From: an uncultured Acidobacteriia bacterium
GTDB lineage: Bacteria > Acidobacteriota > Terriglobia > Bryobacterales > Bryobacteraceae
DNA: 39,387 nt
Direction of reading: 5' to 3'
Assembly (NCBI GenBank): GCA_903882645.1
Contig: CAIRXZ010000296.1
Span: 1 to 39,387, forward strand
Shown: piece by piece, positions 11,019 through 18,835 of the stretch
Position numbering within the stretch: position 1 is the first letter of the stretch
Layout: each line of letters begins with the position of its first letter
Translations under genes and position numbers: made by a program
Notes under the pieces: model-generated
What the model was told of the DNA's origin: nothing
Seen by the model: only the letters and a program-made list of their open reading frames with translations
The model's database searches: none

Positions 11019-11204
11019 GAGTACACCTTCACCTCGAGCTTCTCGCCGGAGGCAAAGGACTACGTGCAGAAGATCGAGAAGAAGATCGTGCTGGTTGACG
11101 GCAAGCAACTGGCGCAGTTAATGATTGAGCACAACGTCGGCGTCACGGTAACGAAGGTATACGCGCTCAAGAAGCTGGACCAGGATTTCTTCGAGGCCGA
11201 GTGA
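11019..11204 (+). pseudogene. mrr: 3' remnant of an Mrr-type restriction endonuclease gene
   Basis: The frame reads FTSSFSPEAKDYVQKIEKK, then IVLVDGKQLAQLMIEHNVGV, then YALKKLDQDFFEAE and a stop. This is the C-terminal end of the Mrr restriction protein family, whose members end in VLIDGxxLAxLMIxHxVGV...YxxKxxDxDYF. The DNA-binding N-terminal half and the PD-(D/E)xK-like catalytic residues are absent. The homology begins near 11019 with no plausible start codon or ribosome site of its own; upstream bases belong to the opposite-strand gene. It marks a lost restriction system. Confidence 0.75.
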
Positions 11205-11234
11205 GGTGGCAGAATTGGGGTTTCATGACATCGA

Positions 11235-11912
11235 GTGGGGCAGCCAATCCTGGCTGCCGCCGCCCTTTCAGGCGGCGTCGCTTTTTGCGGCGCTGCACCA
11301 TGGAAACGCCTCCGGGTTCGCCGCGAGGCCGGCCTTTACAGGATTCCACTCGATGTACCGCCGTATGCGCTCGAATTCTCCGTCCCAGACCAGATGGTCG
11401 TAGCTCTCGTCTTGCCAGAACCTACTCCCCGCGGTTCCGAGAATGCGGTTTGCTTCGTGGGCCGTGAAGCCCTTGAGCGGGCCCAGCCAGGATGGGGACG
11501 GCACGGAGGGCGTCGCCAGCAAGTGCACGTGATTGGGCATCACTACGTAGGCGTGCAGCCAGTAGCGCTGAAACTCGGCGTCTCCTGCCCGGATAGCAGC
11601 AGCCACCATACGAGCGACTTCCGGGCGGCGCAGCGCGGACGGTCCGGACCTGGCGGTATCGAGAAGCCGGTCCATGGCGGCAAAGGCCTCTCCGTTGGAG
11701 GTCAGGATATCCGGGCGAAAGCTACGTCCGCGAGGGAGACTGCCATGCAGCCGGAAAGTGACGAAAACAGGGACTCCAGTCACCGAGAAGTGAGGCAGGC
11801 GGCGTTCGCAGTACGCCATACAAGTTATGTGGGAATAGGGACCGAGAGTTCTCAAGAACTTGAGCGTTTGCGCCGCCTGAAAGGCGGCGGCAGCCAGGAT
11901 TGGCTGCCCCAC
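11235..11912. mobile_element. RAYT transposase gene enclosed by 42/43-bp inverted repeats
   Basis: The left repeat (11235-11277) and the right repeat (11871-11912) are reverse complements except for one extra C in the left copy. Each reads, from the outside in, GTGG, hairpin GGCAGCCA-ATCC-TGGCTGCC, then a second hairpin GCCGCC-TTTCA-GGCGGC. Between them on the minus strand lies a RAYT gene. The stop codon of that gene falls inside the left repeat. The 678-bp unit has the form of a RAYT gene with flanking REP sequences facing each other. Confidence 0.85.
11268..11819 (-). CDS. REP-associated tyrosine transposase (RAYT, IS200-like Y1 HUH family)
   Basis: 183 residues from the ATG at 11819. RAYTs are single-copy relatives of IS200/IS605 transposases that cut single-stranded REP hairpins through a tyrosine. 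The HUH motif is clear in YVVMPNHVHLLATP (His97 and His99). It is followed by FWQDESYDHLVWDGEFERI and RRYIEWNPVKAGLA, the family's signature C-terminal block; Tyr140 or Tyr155 would be the nucleophile, which I cannot decide by eye. The frame stays open upstream to 11942, but those residues (VGQPILAAAAFQAAQ) are encoded by the flanking repeat, so I prefer the inner start. The gene seems intact, and its C-terminus ends within the opposite repeat. Confidence 0.88.
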   Translation of the reverse strand: MAYCERRLPHFSVTGVPVFVTFRLHGSLPRGRSFRPDILTSNGEAFAAMDRLLDTARSGPSALRRPEVARMVAAAIRAGDAEFQRYWLHAYVVMPNHVHLLATPSVPSPSWLGPLKGFTAHEANRILGTAGSRFWQDESYDHLVWDGEFERIRRYIEWNPVKAGLAANPEAFPWCSAAKSDAA

Positions 11913-11963
11913 AAGCAGCCCCTTCCGCGACTCCCGGCCCACGCGGACCTAAAGTCGGTTCTT

Positions 11964-11983
11964 AGCTGAAAGCTGAAAGCTGA
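11964..11983. repeat. Three direct copies of AGCTGAA
   Basis: AGCTGAA AGCTGAA AGCTGA lies just downstream of the tolC-like stop codon on the minus strand. Repeats of this sequence are common between genes in many bacteria; no function is known to me. Confidence 0.6.
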
Positions 11984-11993
11984 TGGCCGGCAG

Positions 11994-13994
11994 CTATCTT
12001 CCCTTTTCCGCCGCCGCTACCGAGATATGGTTCTCGTCCAGGATGGCGCCGGTGGCGCGGGCCAGGGCGGCGCGGGCCTTGACGTAGGAGCTTGCGGCGG
12101 CCACCTCGGTGGAGCGCGCTTGCGCCAACATGCTCTCGTACTGAATTACGAAGAAGCTGGTCGAGGCGCCGATCTCGAATTTGGATTGCTCGGCCGAGAG
12201 GGATTCCTCCTGCAGCTTGCGCGCCTGCACGGCGGCCTCGTAGGACGAGCGCGCGCGCCGCATGGCGATCAGCGCGTCCTCGACTTCCAGGCGGGCCTGG
12301 TTCTCGAGCTGGCGGAGCCGGATCTGCGATTGCCTGACCTGAAGCTCGTCGCGCGCCAGGTCCGCCTCGGCGATGCGGTTGCGCAGCGGCAGGCTCAACT
12401 GCACGCCCACGCCGTAAGTGGGATTGTTGCGCGCGAAAATCTGGTCCAGCACGCTTCCGTATCCGCCCAGATAAGCCGATCCGGGGGCCACCGTCGAAAG
12501 GGAGTTCGCGGCGCCGGCCAAGCCGTTGTTCTGCATCACGCCCACCAGGTCCACCTCGGGCAGGGTGGCGTTCCTGGACCCTTCCAGCCCGATGCGCAGG
12601 TCCTCGACTTGCAGCCGCCCCTGGCCGAGGTCCGGCCGATTGGCGAGCGCGTCCTGGATCAGGTCCTGCATGGGCCGGACGTCGTCGCGATCCGGAACCG
12701 TCAGCGGATCGGTGGGAATCACGCGCGCGGAGCGGACCTCGGGGTCCTCGTTGCCGGTGCGCGTCAGCACGTTCTTGAGAATGGCTTCCTGCTCTTCGCG
12801 GAGGCCGCGCGCGTTGATGAGGTCCTGGCGCGCGGAGAAAACCTGGGCGTTGGCGCGGGTCAGCTCGACCGGGGCGAGCGTGCCTTCGTCCACCTGAACC
12901 TTGACGTCGGCGTACAGCTTCTGGGCCAGATCGAGGGTCTCCTGCTTCACCTTTTCGTCTTCGCAGAGGGCCGCGAAATCGGTGTAGATCCGGATAACGC
13001 CGTAGACGGTGGCGGTTAGCTGCTGCCGGAAGAGCAGGCTCGAGATCTTCCGTTCATTGCCCGCGATGCGGATGAAGCGGCGGTTGAGGCTCGAGCCGAA
13101 GCCGCGCAGCAAGGGCTGCATGACCGTCAACCCCAGGCTGGAGCCGGTGTACGGGTTGTACTGCGAGGTCAGCGCATTGAGCGACGTGCGGCTGTTGTTG
13201 AAATTGAGACCAACCTGGGCGCCGCTGGCGAAGCTCCGCTGAATACCGGCGTTGGCCAGTGTGGTATTGGTCGTCAGGGCGTTCGCACCGTAGGTCAGGG
13301 AGCTGATTTGCGGCGCGGTCTGGTGCGTCCAATTCAACTGGCCCGAGATGGCGGGGTCGAAAAGCGGGACCGCCGGGCCATTCGACTGCGGGACCGCGCC
13401 GAGCAGCGAAAGGCTGGTCTGCGGCTCGCCCAACACGCCCAACTCGAGCGCGTTGGCGCTCACGGCGCCGCCCAAAGCCGGCCTTCCGGAAGCGGCGGCG
13501 GTCACGACGGGGCTGAGCGGGCCGCCCACGCCCACGGGGACTTCGAGCAGCGTGTAATTCAAGCCCCGCAGCGTGCCGCCGCCCTGCGCGCGCAGCAACT
13601 CGGAGGCGCCGAATTCCAGTGCATAGCGCTGGATCTCGACATCGAGGTTGTTCTCGATGGCGAGCGCCAGCGCGTCCTGAAGCGAAAGATAGAGGTTTCC
13701 GGCGCGCATCAAGTCGTGCACGCGAGCCGAGTTCTTAAACGAGACCGGCGGGCCGCTCTGGCAGAAGCCGGGGATGGCGCAGAGCGCGGCGGCGAGAATC
13801 AAGACGCGCGGAAGCCAAGGGACATTCGGCGTCCGTCGCGCGCTTGTGGAGCGAGCCTCCGGCTTGCCATGCCGCCATTCCCGGCGGCATCCTTTCAATG
13901 GGCGCCAGATGCCCGCAAGAAAGCGGGCATGGCAGGCCGGAGGCCCACTCCACGGAAGCGGGAAAGACCTGGGGGTGGAAACTGAATCAGGCAT
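11994..13994 (-). CDS. TolC-type outer-membrane efflux protein, with in-frame repeat insertion near the N-terminus
   Basis: 666 residues from the ATG at 13994. It is the outer-membrane channel of the RND pump encoded upstream. After the signal peptide (RVLILAAALCAIPGFCQ) comes LYLSLQDALALAIENNLDVEIQ, the standard OEP start, then two helical-hairpin repeats with Ala/Gln/Glu-rich coiled coils (around LAQKLYADVKVQVDEGTLAP and LEVEDALIAMRRARSSYEAA). The ATG lies 2 bp after the stop of the membrane fusion gene, so it is the native, coupled start. Between residues 12 and 49 the gene carries a 108-bp (36-codon) inverted palindromic repeat, read as LPWSGPPACHARF to GKPEARST. This stretches the signal peptide's n-region to about 60 residues. 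No ATG or GTG lies between repeat and signal core; a TTG inside the core is the only alternative start. Confidence 0.88.
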   Translation of the reverse strand: MPDSVSTPRSFPLPWSGPPACHARFLAGIWRPLKGCRREWRHGKPEARSTSARRTPNVPWLPRVLILAAALCAIPGFCQSGPPVSFKNSARVHDLMRAGNLYLSLQDALALAIENNLDVEIQRYALEFGASELLRAQGGGTLRGLNYTLLEVPVGVGGPLSPVVTAAASGRPALGGAVSANALELGVLGEPQTSLSLLGAVPQSNGPAVPLFDPAISGQLNWTHQTAPQISSLTYGANALTTNTTLANAGIQRSFASGAQVGLNFNNSRTSLNALTSQYNPYTGSSLGLTVMQPLLRGFGSSLNRRFIRIAGNERKISSLLFRQQLTATVYGVIRIYTDFAALCEDEKVKQETLDLAQKLYADVKVQVDEGTLAPVELTRANAQVFSARQDLINARGLREEQEAILKNVLTRTGNEDPEVRSARVIPTDPLTVPDRDDVRPMQDLIQDALANRPDLGQGRLQVEDLRIGLEGSRNATLPEVDLVGVMQNNGLAGAANSLSTVAPGSAYLGGYGSVLDQIFARNNPTYGVGVQLSLPLRNRIAEADLARDELQVRQSQIRLRQLENQARLEVEDALIAMRRARSSYEAAVQARKLQEESLSAEQSKFEIGASTSFFVIQYESMLAQARSTEVAAASSYVKARAALARATGAILDENHISVAAAEKGR
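13846..13953. repeat. BIME-like inverted palindrome pair, family C, copy 1 (inside the tolC-like gene)
   Basis: 108 bp bounded by GTGG at the left and CCAC at the right. Left half: GTGGAGCGAGCCTCCGG, then TTGCC, then hairpin ATGCCGCC-ATTCCC-GGCGGCAT. Right half, read on the minus strand: GTGGAGTGGGCCTCCGG, CCTGCC, then hairpin ATGCCCGC-TTTCTT-GCGGGCAT. The two halves are therefore related units in opposite orientation, the layout of a bacterial interspersed mosaic element. A second copy lies at 25526-25630 with the half-units in the other order. Confidence 0.88.
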
Positions 13995-13996
13995 CG

Positions 13997-15340
13997 TTAA
14001 GATTTCTTCCCGGCCGGTTTCTCGTCGAGCATCACCGGGGCGACCTGGGCGCCTTCGCGCACGAAGTCGCTGGGATTGACCACCACTTGCTGGCCTTCCT
14101 CGAGGCCCGAAAGCACCTCGATCCGGTCGCCGTAATCGCGGCCTAGTTGAATGCGGACGTAATGAACCCGTCCGGCGGCATCGACCACGGCCACCTGAGG
14201 CCCGTCGGCGCGCACCACCAGCGTGTCTCCCTTCACGGTCAGGGTGGGCGTGGTTCGCTCCACCGAAAGGTCCACCTGCGCGTACATGCCGGGCAGGAGC
14301 TTGCCATCGGCGTTGGGGACCTGAACTTCGACGAGCAGCGTGCGGGTGGCGGGATCGAGCGCGTTCGATGTGCGCGTGACCGTCCCCATGAACTTGCGGC
14401 CGGGGAGATCGGGAAACATGAGGGCGGCCGGCTGGCCGACGCGGACCGACGCGGCCTCCGACTGCGGCACGTTGACATAGGTCCGCAGACGATCGGTCTG
14501 AGCGATGCGGAACAGGAGCGTGCTGCCGTCGTTGATCAGGGCGCCGGTATCCACGTTCCGCAGCGTAATGGCGCCGGCGAAGGGGGCGCGCACCGTCTGG
14601 TAGCCCTTCAATTCGATGAGCCGGTCCAGATTGGCCTGGACCCCGCCCGCGTTGCCGGCGGCCACCGCGACAGCCTTCTCGAGCGCTTCCACGCTGGCCT
14701 GCTGGGCGGCCCACTGGGCCTGGTACGTGTCGTTCTCCTGGCGCGATACGACGCCCTTGTCGAGCAGGTTCTTCCAGCGCGCGGCGGTCACGCGGGCCAG
14801 ATTCTCGTTGCTCCGTCCCTGCTTGAGGGCGGCCTCGGCCTGTTGCACGGAGCTGCGGGCCTGTTCGAGCGCGGAGCGGGCCTGCTGGATCTGGCGATCG
14901 AGCTCCGGCGCCTCGATTTCGGCCAGGGGCTGCCCTTCGGACACGCGGTCGCCGATATCGACGTACCGGCGGCGGACATAGCCGCTGGCGCGGGCCAGCA
15001 CGGGCGCTTCCGTGACCGCCTGGACGCTGCCCGGCAGGATCAGCTCGCTGCGGGCGTCCGAGCGCCCGACCTTGACTACGGTGACGACGGGCAGGCTCTC
15101 GGCGCCGGCCTTGCTTTCGGCCGCCAACACCGCCTCGCGATGGCGCCGCGGCAGGTAACCCGCGTAGAATCCTCCGGCGATGAGCGCCAGAATCAGCAGG
15201 CCCAGAAAGACCAGCACGCCCGTCGAGGGACGCGAGGGCTTCCGGGGGCCATCCTCCGGCTTGTCCCGTTCCGCCAACTGGCGCTTCAGTTCGCCGATTT
15301 CCGCGCGCAGGCGGTCTTCCGCCGCGTTGATATCCTTCAT
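13997..15340 (-). CDS. RND efflux membrane fusion protein (HlyD/AcrA family)
   Basis: 447 residues. Periplasmic adaptor linking the RND pump to the TolC-like channel. A cytoplasmic start (KDINAAEDRLRAEIGELKRQ) precedes one membrane anchor (TGVLVFLGLLILALIAGGFY). The lipoyl halves are in VLARASGYVRRRYVDIGDRV near 125 and TVRAPFAGAITLRNVDTGAL near 270, with a coiled coil of Ala, Gln and Arg between them. The beta-barrel and MP domains follow (LPGMYAQVDL, near 345; GLEEGQQVVV near the end). The start ATG overlaps the RND gene's stop by 4 bp, and the channel gene follows 2 bp after the stop, so the three genes form one operon. Confidence 0.94.
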   Translation of the reverse strand: MKDINAAEDRLRAEIGELKRQLAERDKPEDGPRKPSRPSTGVLVFLGLLILALIAGGFYAGYLPRRHREAVLAAESKAGAESLPVVTVVKVGRSDARSELILPGSVQAVTEAPVLARASGYVRRRYVDIGDRVSEGQPLAEIEAPELDRQIQQARSALEQARSSVQQAEAALKQGRSNENLARVTAARWKNLLDKGVVSRQENDTYQAQWAAQQASVEALEKAVAVAAGNAGGVQANLDRLIELKGYQTVRAPFAGAITLRNVDTGALINDGSTLLFRIAQTDRLRTYVNVPQSEAASVRVGQPAALMFPDLPGRKFMGTVTRTSNALDPATRTLLVEVQVPNADGKLLPGMYAQVDLSVERTTPTLTVKGDTLVVRADGPQVAVVDAAGRVHYVRIQLGRDYGDRIEVLSGLEEGQQVVVNPSDFVREGAQVAPVMLDEKPAGKKS

Positions 15341-18300
15341 CTCAGATCCTCGCCGGACATATACCGATTTTCTTCCTCGGCTATTCTCAAATCGTAATCC
15401 ACCGGCGGCCTATGCCTGAGCAGGCTGTAGACGATGGGGACGATGAAAAGCGTGGTGATGGTGGCCAGGACCAGCCCGCCGATCACGGCGCGGCCGAGGG
15501 GCGCGTTCTGCTCGCCGCCTTCGCCCATGCCCAAGGCCATCGGCAACCTGCCGATGATCATGGCGGCCGCGGTCATCAGCACCGGGCGGATGCGCGTGTG
15601 GCCGGCGGCCTGCGCCGCCGAACGCGCGTCCATGCCTTCCAGGCGCTGATCGTTGGCGAAGACCACCACCAGAATGCTGTTGGCCGTGGCCACCCCGATG
15701 CACATGATGGAGCCCATCAGGGACGGCACGCTGAAGGTGGTCCCGGTGATGAACAGGATCCAGACGATTCCGGCGACGGCCCCCGGCAAAGCCATCAGGA
15801 TGATGAAGGGATCCAGCCACGATTGGAAATTGACGGCCATCAGAAGGTAGACCAGGACCACCGCGAAGAGAATTCCGAGACCCAGGCGATAGAACGACGT
15901 CTCCATGGTCTTCACCTGGCCGCGCACCTCGATGGAAACGCCGCGGGGCAGACCGGGAGCGGCGTCCGCCACGATCTTCTCGACCTCGCTGCCCACGCCG
16001 CCCAGATCGCGGCGATCCACGTTGGCATAGACGTCGAAGACCGGGGTCACGTTGTAATGGTTGACGATCTCCGGGGCCACGCCTCGCGAGGAGCCGGCCA
16101 GGTTGGAAAGCAGTTGCGGGCCGGCCAGGGCGGCGCCGGGATTGCCATAGGCCGCGGAAGTCTGGCTGGGACCGGCGCCCACGGATGCAACGCCGGCATT
16201 GGCGGTTCCCGAGAGCGATGTGGGCGTGGTGGCGGCCACGTTGGAGAACGGCGCGCCTATGGGAGTCCGCATCAGGGCATCGAGCGAGTTCACCCGGTAC
16301 TGGGGAGTCTGGACGGCAATGGAATAGTTCACGCCAGTGGTCCAATCCATCCACTGGGTGGGGGCCACCTGGCCGCTCGAGCTGAGCGAGATCAGCAGGC
16401 TGCTGGAAACATCGCGCTGCGTCAGACCCATCTGGGCGGCCTTGCTCCGGTCCACATCCACGCGGATTTCGGGCCAATCCACCACCTGGTGGACGTGTAC
16501 GTCCGCGGCGCCGGGGATGCCGGCGATCCGGCCGGCCAGACGTCTCGCGATCTCATAACCGGCCGCCGGGTTGCGCCCCAGCACCTGCACGTCGATGGGA
16601 GCGGGCAGGCCGAAATTGAGAATCTGGTTGGTGATGTTGGCCGCTTCAAAGAAGAACACCACGTCCGGGAACTTCTCGTGCAGACGCTTGCGGAGCCGGT
16701 CCACGTATTCCGCCGTGGAACCGTGCTCGCCCTTCAGGGCGATCAGGATGTCGCCATCGCCGGGACCGATGGTGGTGGCGTCGCCGAACACCAGGTTGGT
16801 ACTCCCGGCGGGAATTCCGATGTTGTCGATGATGGTGTCGATTTCGCCCGGAGGAATCGTCCGCCGGATCTCTTCCTCGATATTGGCGAAGTAAACCTCG
16901 GTCTCTTCCAGCCGCGTACCCGAAGGGGCGCGCGCATGCAGCCGCATCTGGCCCGAATCCACGGTGGGGAAGAAGTCGCGGCCGATCAGGGGGGCGAGCC
17001 ACAACGACCCGGCCACGAAGATGGCGAAGCCCGCCAGGACGGGAACCGGATGATCGAGCCCCCAGTGCAGCAGGGAGCCATGGGATCGCCGCGTTGCCTC
17101 GAAACCGCGATTGAAAGCCTCGTGAATGCGCCGGAACAACCCGGGGGCGCGCGCGGGGCCGGCGTGATGCTTCATGTCCGAGGCGAGCATGTGGTGCGCC
17201 ATGGTGGCGACCAGCGTCCGCGAGAGGAAATACGAGGCGAGCATGGCGAAAACTACCGCCAGCGCCAGAGGCGTGAACAGATACTTGGCGGCTCCGGTGA
17301 GAAGCAGCACCGGAACGAACACGATGCAAATCGAGAGCGTGGAGACGAAGGCCGGCGCGGCGATCTGCTGCGCGCCGTCCAGCACCGCGCGCACCAGGGG
17401 CTTGCGCATGGCCATGTTGCGGTGAATATTCTCGATGGCCACGGTGGCGTCGTCCACCAGGATGCCCACCGCCAGGGCCATGCCGCCGAGCGTCATCACG
17501 TTGATGGTCTGGCCCAGCAGGCTCAGCACCGTCAACGAAGCCAGAATCGAGAGCGGAATGGATATGCAGACGATTACGGTGCTGCGCCAGCTCCCGAGAA
17601 ACAGCAGAATCATGAGGCCCGTGAGGAACGCCGCCATGACGGCTTCGCGAACCACGCCGTTGATCGCGGCGCGCACGAACAGCGACTGGTCGAACATCTG
17701 GCGCACGTTCAGCTCGGAGGTCAGACCCGCCAGGATCTTGGGCATGGCCGCTTTCACGCCATTCACCACGTCCAGAGTGGAGGCTTTTCCATTGCGCATC
17801 ACCGTGAGCAACGCGCCGCGAGTGCCGTTCGTACGGACGATGCAGGTCTGCACGGCGTAGCCGTCGCGCACCTGGCCGATGTCGCGCATGTAGATGGTGG
17901 CCCCGTTCACCACGCGGATGGGCAGGTTGTTCAGGTCCTTCAAGAGAATCGGGCTGCTGTTGAGCTTGATCTGGTAATCCTTGTCGCCCATCTTGGCCGT
18001 GCCGGCGGGATAGATCAGGTTCTGAAGCCCCAAGGCGTTCGAAACGTCGGCGGGAGACAACTGCTTGGCGCTCAGCGAGTCGGGGTTGAGATCCACCATC
18101 ACCTGGCGGAACTTGCCGCCGTAAGGCAGCGGCACGGCGGCCCCTTGGATGGTGGCAAGCTGGGTCCGAATGAAGTTCTGCCCCAGGTCGAAGATCTCCT
18201 GTTCGGCGAGGGTCTTGCTGGAAAGGCCAAGCTGGAGAATCGGGACCGAGGATGCGTCGAATTTCAGGACGTTGGGCGGAAACGTGCCAGGCGGGAAGAT

Positions 18301-18654
18301 GCGCAGCAGGGTCTGCGAGATGGCGGTGATCTGCGACAGCGCGACCTCCACCTTCGCGTTGGGCTGGAAATACACGCGGGTGACCGAGACGCCGCTATAG
18401 GACTGCGACTCGATGTGCTCGATGTCGTTGACCGTGGTGGTCATGGAGCGCTCGAAGGTGGTGACGATGCGCTTCTCCATTTCCTCGGGCGACAGGCCGC
18501 CGTAATTCCAGACAATGCTGACCACCGGGATATCGATATAGGGGAAGATATCCACCGGCATGGTCACGATGGCGGTGACGCCGAGAATCGCAATCAGCAG
18601 CGCGACGACAACGAAGGTATAGGGCCGGCGTATCGCCAGCCGGACAATCCACAT
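15337..18654 (-). CDS. RND efflux pump inner-membrane subunit (AcrB/MdtB-like)
   Basis: 1105 residues. Proton-driven drug/proton antiporter of the HAE-RND group. Segment one (PYTFVVVALLIAILGVTAIV) and FPYIDIPVVSI are the usual start. TM4 carries the paired proton-relay aspartates in VGILVDDATVAIENIH. The second half repeats the fold (RDFFPTVDSGQMRLHARAPS; LPGAVAGIVWILFITG; VLMTAAAMIIGRLPMALGMG). A stretch of about 50 residues rich in Ala, Ser, Gly and Thr (around TPTSLSGTANAGVASVGAGP) is inserted in the second porter domain, beyond the usual AcrB length. It is the first gene of the efflux operon. No regulator gene is adjacent and substrate cannot be told from sequence. Confidence 0.95.
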   Translation of the reverse strand: MWIVRLAIRRPYTFVVVALLIAILGVTAIVTMPVDIFPYIDIPVVSIVWNYGGLSPEEMEKRIVTTFERSMTTTVNDIEHIESQSYSGVSVTRVYFQPNAKVEVALSQITAISQTLLRIFPPGTFPPNVLKFDASSVPILQLGLSSKTLAEQEIFDLGQNFIRTQLATIQGAAVPLPYGGKFRQVMVDLNPDSLSAKQLSPADVSNALGLQNLIYPAGTAKMGDKDYQIKLNSSPILLKDLNNLPIRVVNGATIYMRDIGQVRDGYAVQTCIVRTNGTRGALLTVMRNGKASTLDVVNGVKAAMPKILAGLTSELNVRQMFDQSLFVRAAINGVVREAVMAAFLTGLMILLFLGSWRSTVIVCISIPLSILASLTVLSLLGQTINVMTLGGMALAVGILVDDATVAIENIHRNMAMRKPLVRAVLDGAQQIAAPAFVSTLSICIVFVPVLLLTGAAKYLFTPLALAVVFAMLASYFLSRTLVATMAHHMLASDMKHHAGPARAPGLFRRIHEAFNRGFEATRRSHGSLLHWGLDHPVPVLAGFAIFVAGSLWLAPLIGRDFFPTVDSGQMRLHARAPSGTRLEETEVYFANIEEEIRRTIPPGEIDTIIDNIGIPAGSTNLVFGDATTIGPGDGDILIALKGEHGSTAEYVDRLRKRLHEKFPDVVFFFEAANITNQILNFGLPAPIDVQVLGRNPAAGYEIARRLAGRIAGIPGAADVHVHQVVDWPEIRVDVDRSKAAQMGLTQRDVSSSLLISLSSSGQVAPTQWMDWTTGVNYSIAVQTPQYRVNSLDALMRTPIGAPFSNVAATTPTSLSGTANAGVASVGAGPSQTSAAYGNPGAALAGPQLLSNLAGSSRGVAPEIVNHYNVTPVFDVYANVDRRDLGGVGSEVEKIVADAAPGLPRGVSIEVRGQVKTMETSFYRLGLGILFAVVLVYLLMAVNFQSWLDPFIILMALPGAVAGIVWILFITGTTFSVPSLMGSIMCIGVATANSILVVVFANDQRLEGMDARSAAQAAGHTRIRPVLMTAAAMIIGRLPMALGMGEGGEQNAPLGRAVIGGLVLATITTLFIVPIVYSLLRHRPPVDYDLRIAEEENRYMSGEDLR

Positions 18655-18741
18655 AGTTATGACCGGGAGGGGAAAGGTCTATAAGCTCTATGGTAGCGAA
18701 TTGATCCGAAGGCTGCGAATGGCGCGAGAGGATCGGCCGGA

Positions 18742-18759
18742 ATAGCCCTAAAGGGCTAT
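18742..18759. repeat. Perfect 8-bp hairpin
   Basis: ATAGCCCT-AA-AGGGCTAT, in the 181-bp gap between the RND gene's start and the DUF4139 gene's stop. There is no T-tract. It could end transcription from the DUF4139 gene or simply be another small repeat. Confidence 0.45.
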
Positions 18760-18782
18760 GTGGCGGACCGATTCATTCCGCG

Positions 18783-18829
18783 AAGAGCCGGACCAGGGGG
18801 TCCGGCGCGGGCGAGGGCGCCCGCCCCAC
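18783..18829 (-). repeat. REP-like double hairpin, family B, copy 2
   Basis: Identical over 47 bp to the copy at 7578-7624. It lies 6 bp downstream of the stop codon of the DUF4139 gene, so it may also act as a transcript 3' end. Confidence 0.9.
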
Positions 18830-18835
18830 CCGGGC

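Noticed and set aside
11820-11942. Longer RAYT N-terminus
   Set aside because: The added residues are encoded by the flanking inverted repeat and are not part of the transposase fold.
13995-14714. Extension of the tolC-like frame through the membrane fusion gene
   Set aside because: It is a shadow of the overlapping fusion gene in another frame, rich in Arg and Gly; the coupled ATG at 13994 explains the true start.
15412-18684. 1090-codon plus-strand frame opposite the RND gene
   Set aside because: It is the antisense shadow of a long GC-rich gene, with His/Asp/Gly-rich composition and no domain; the minus-strand RND protein is certain.
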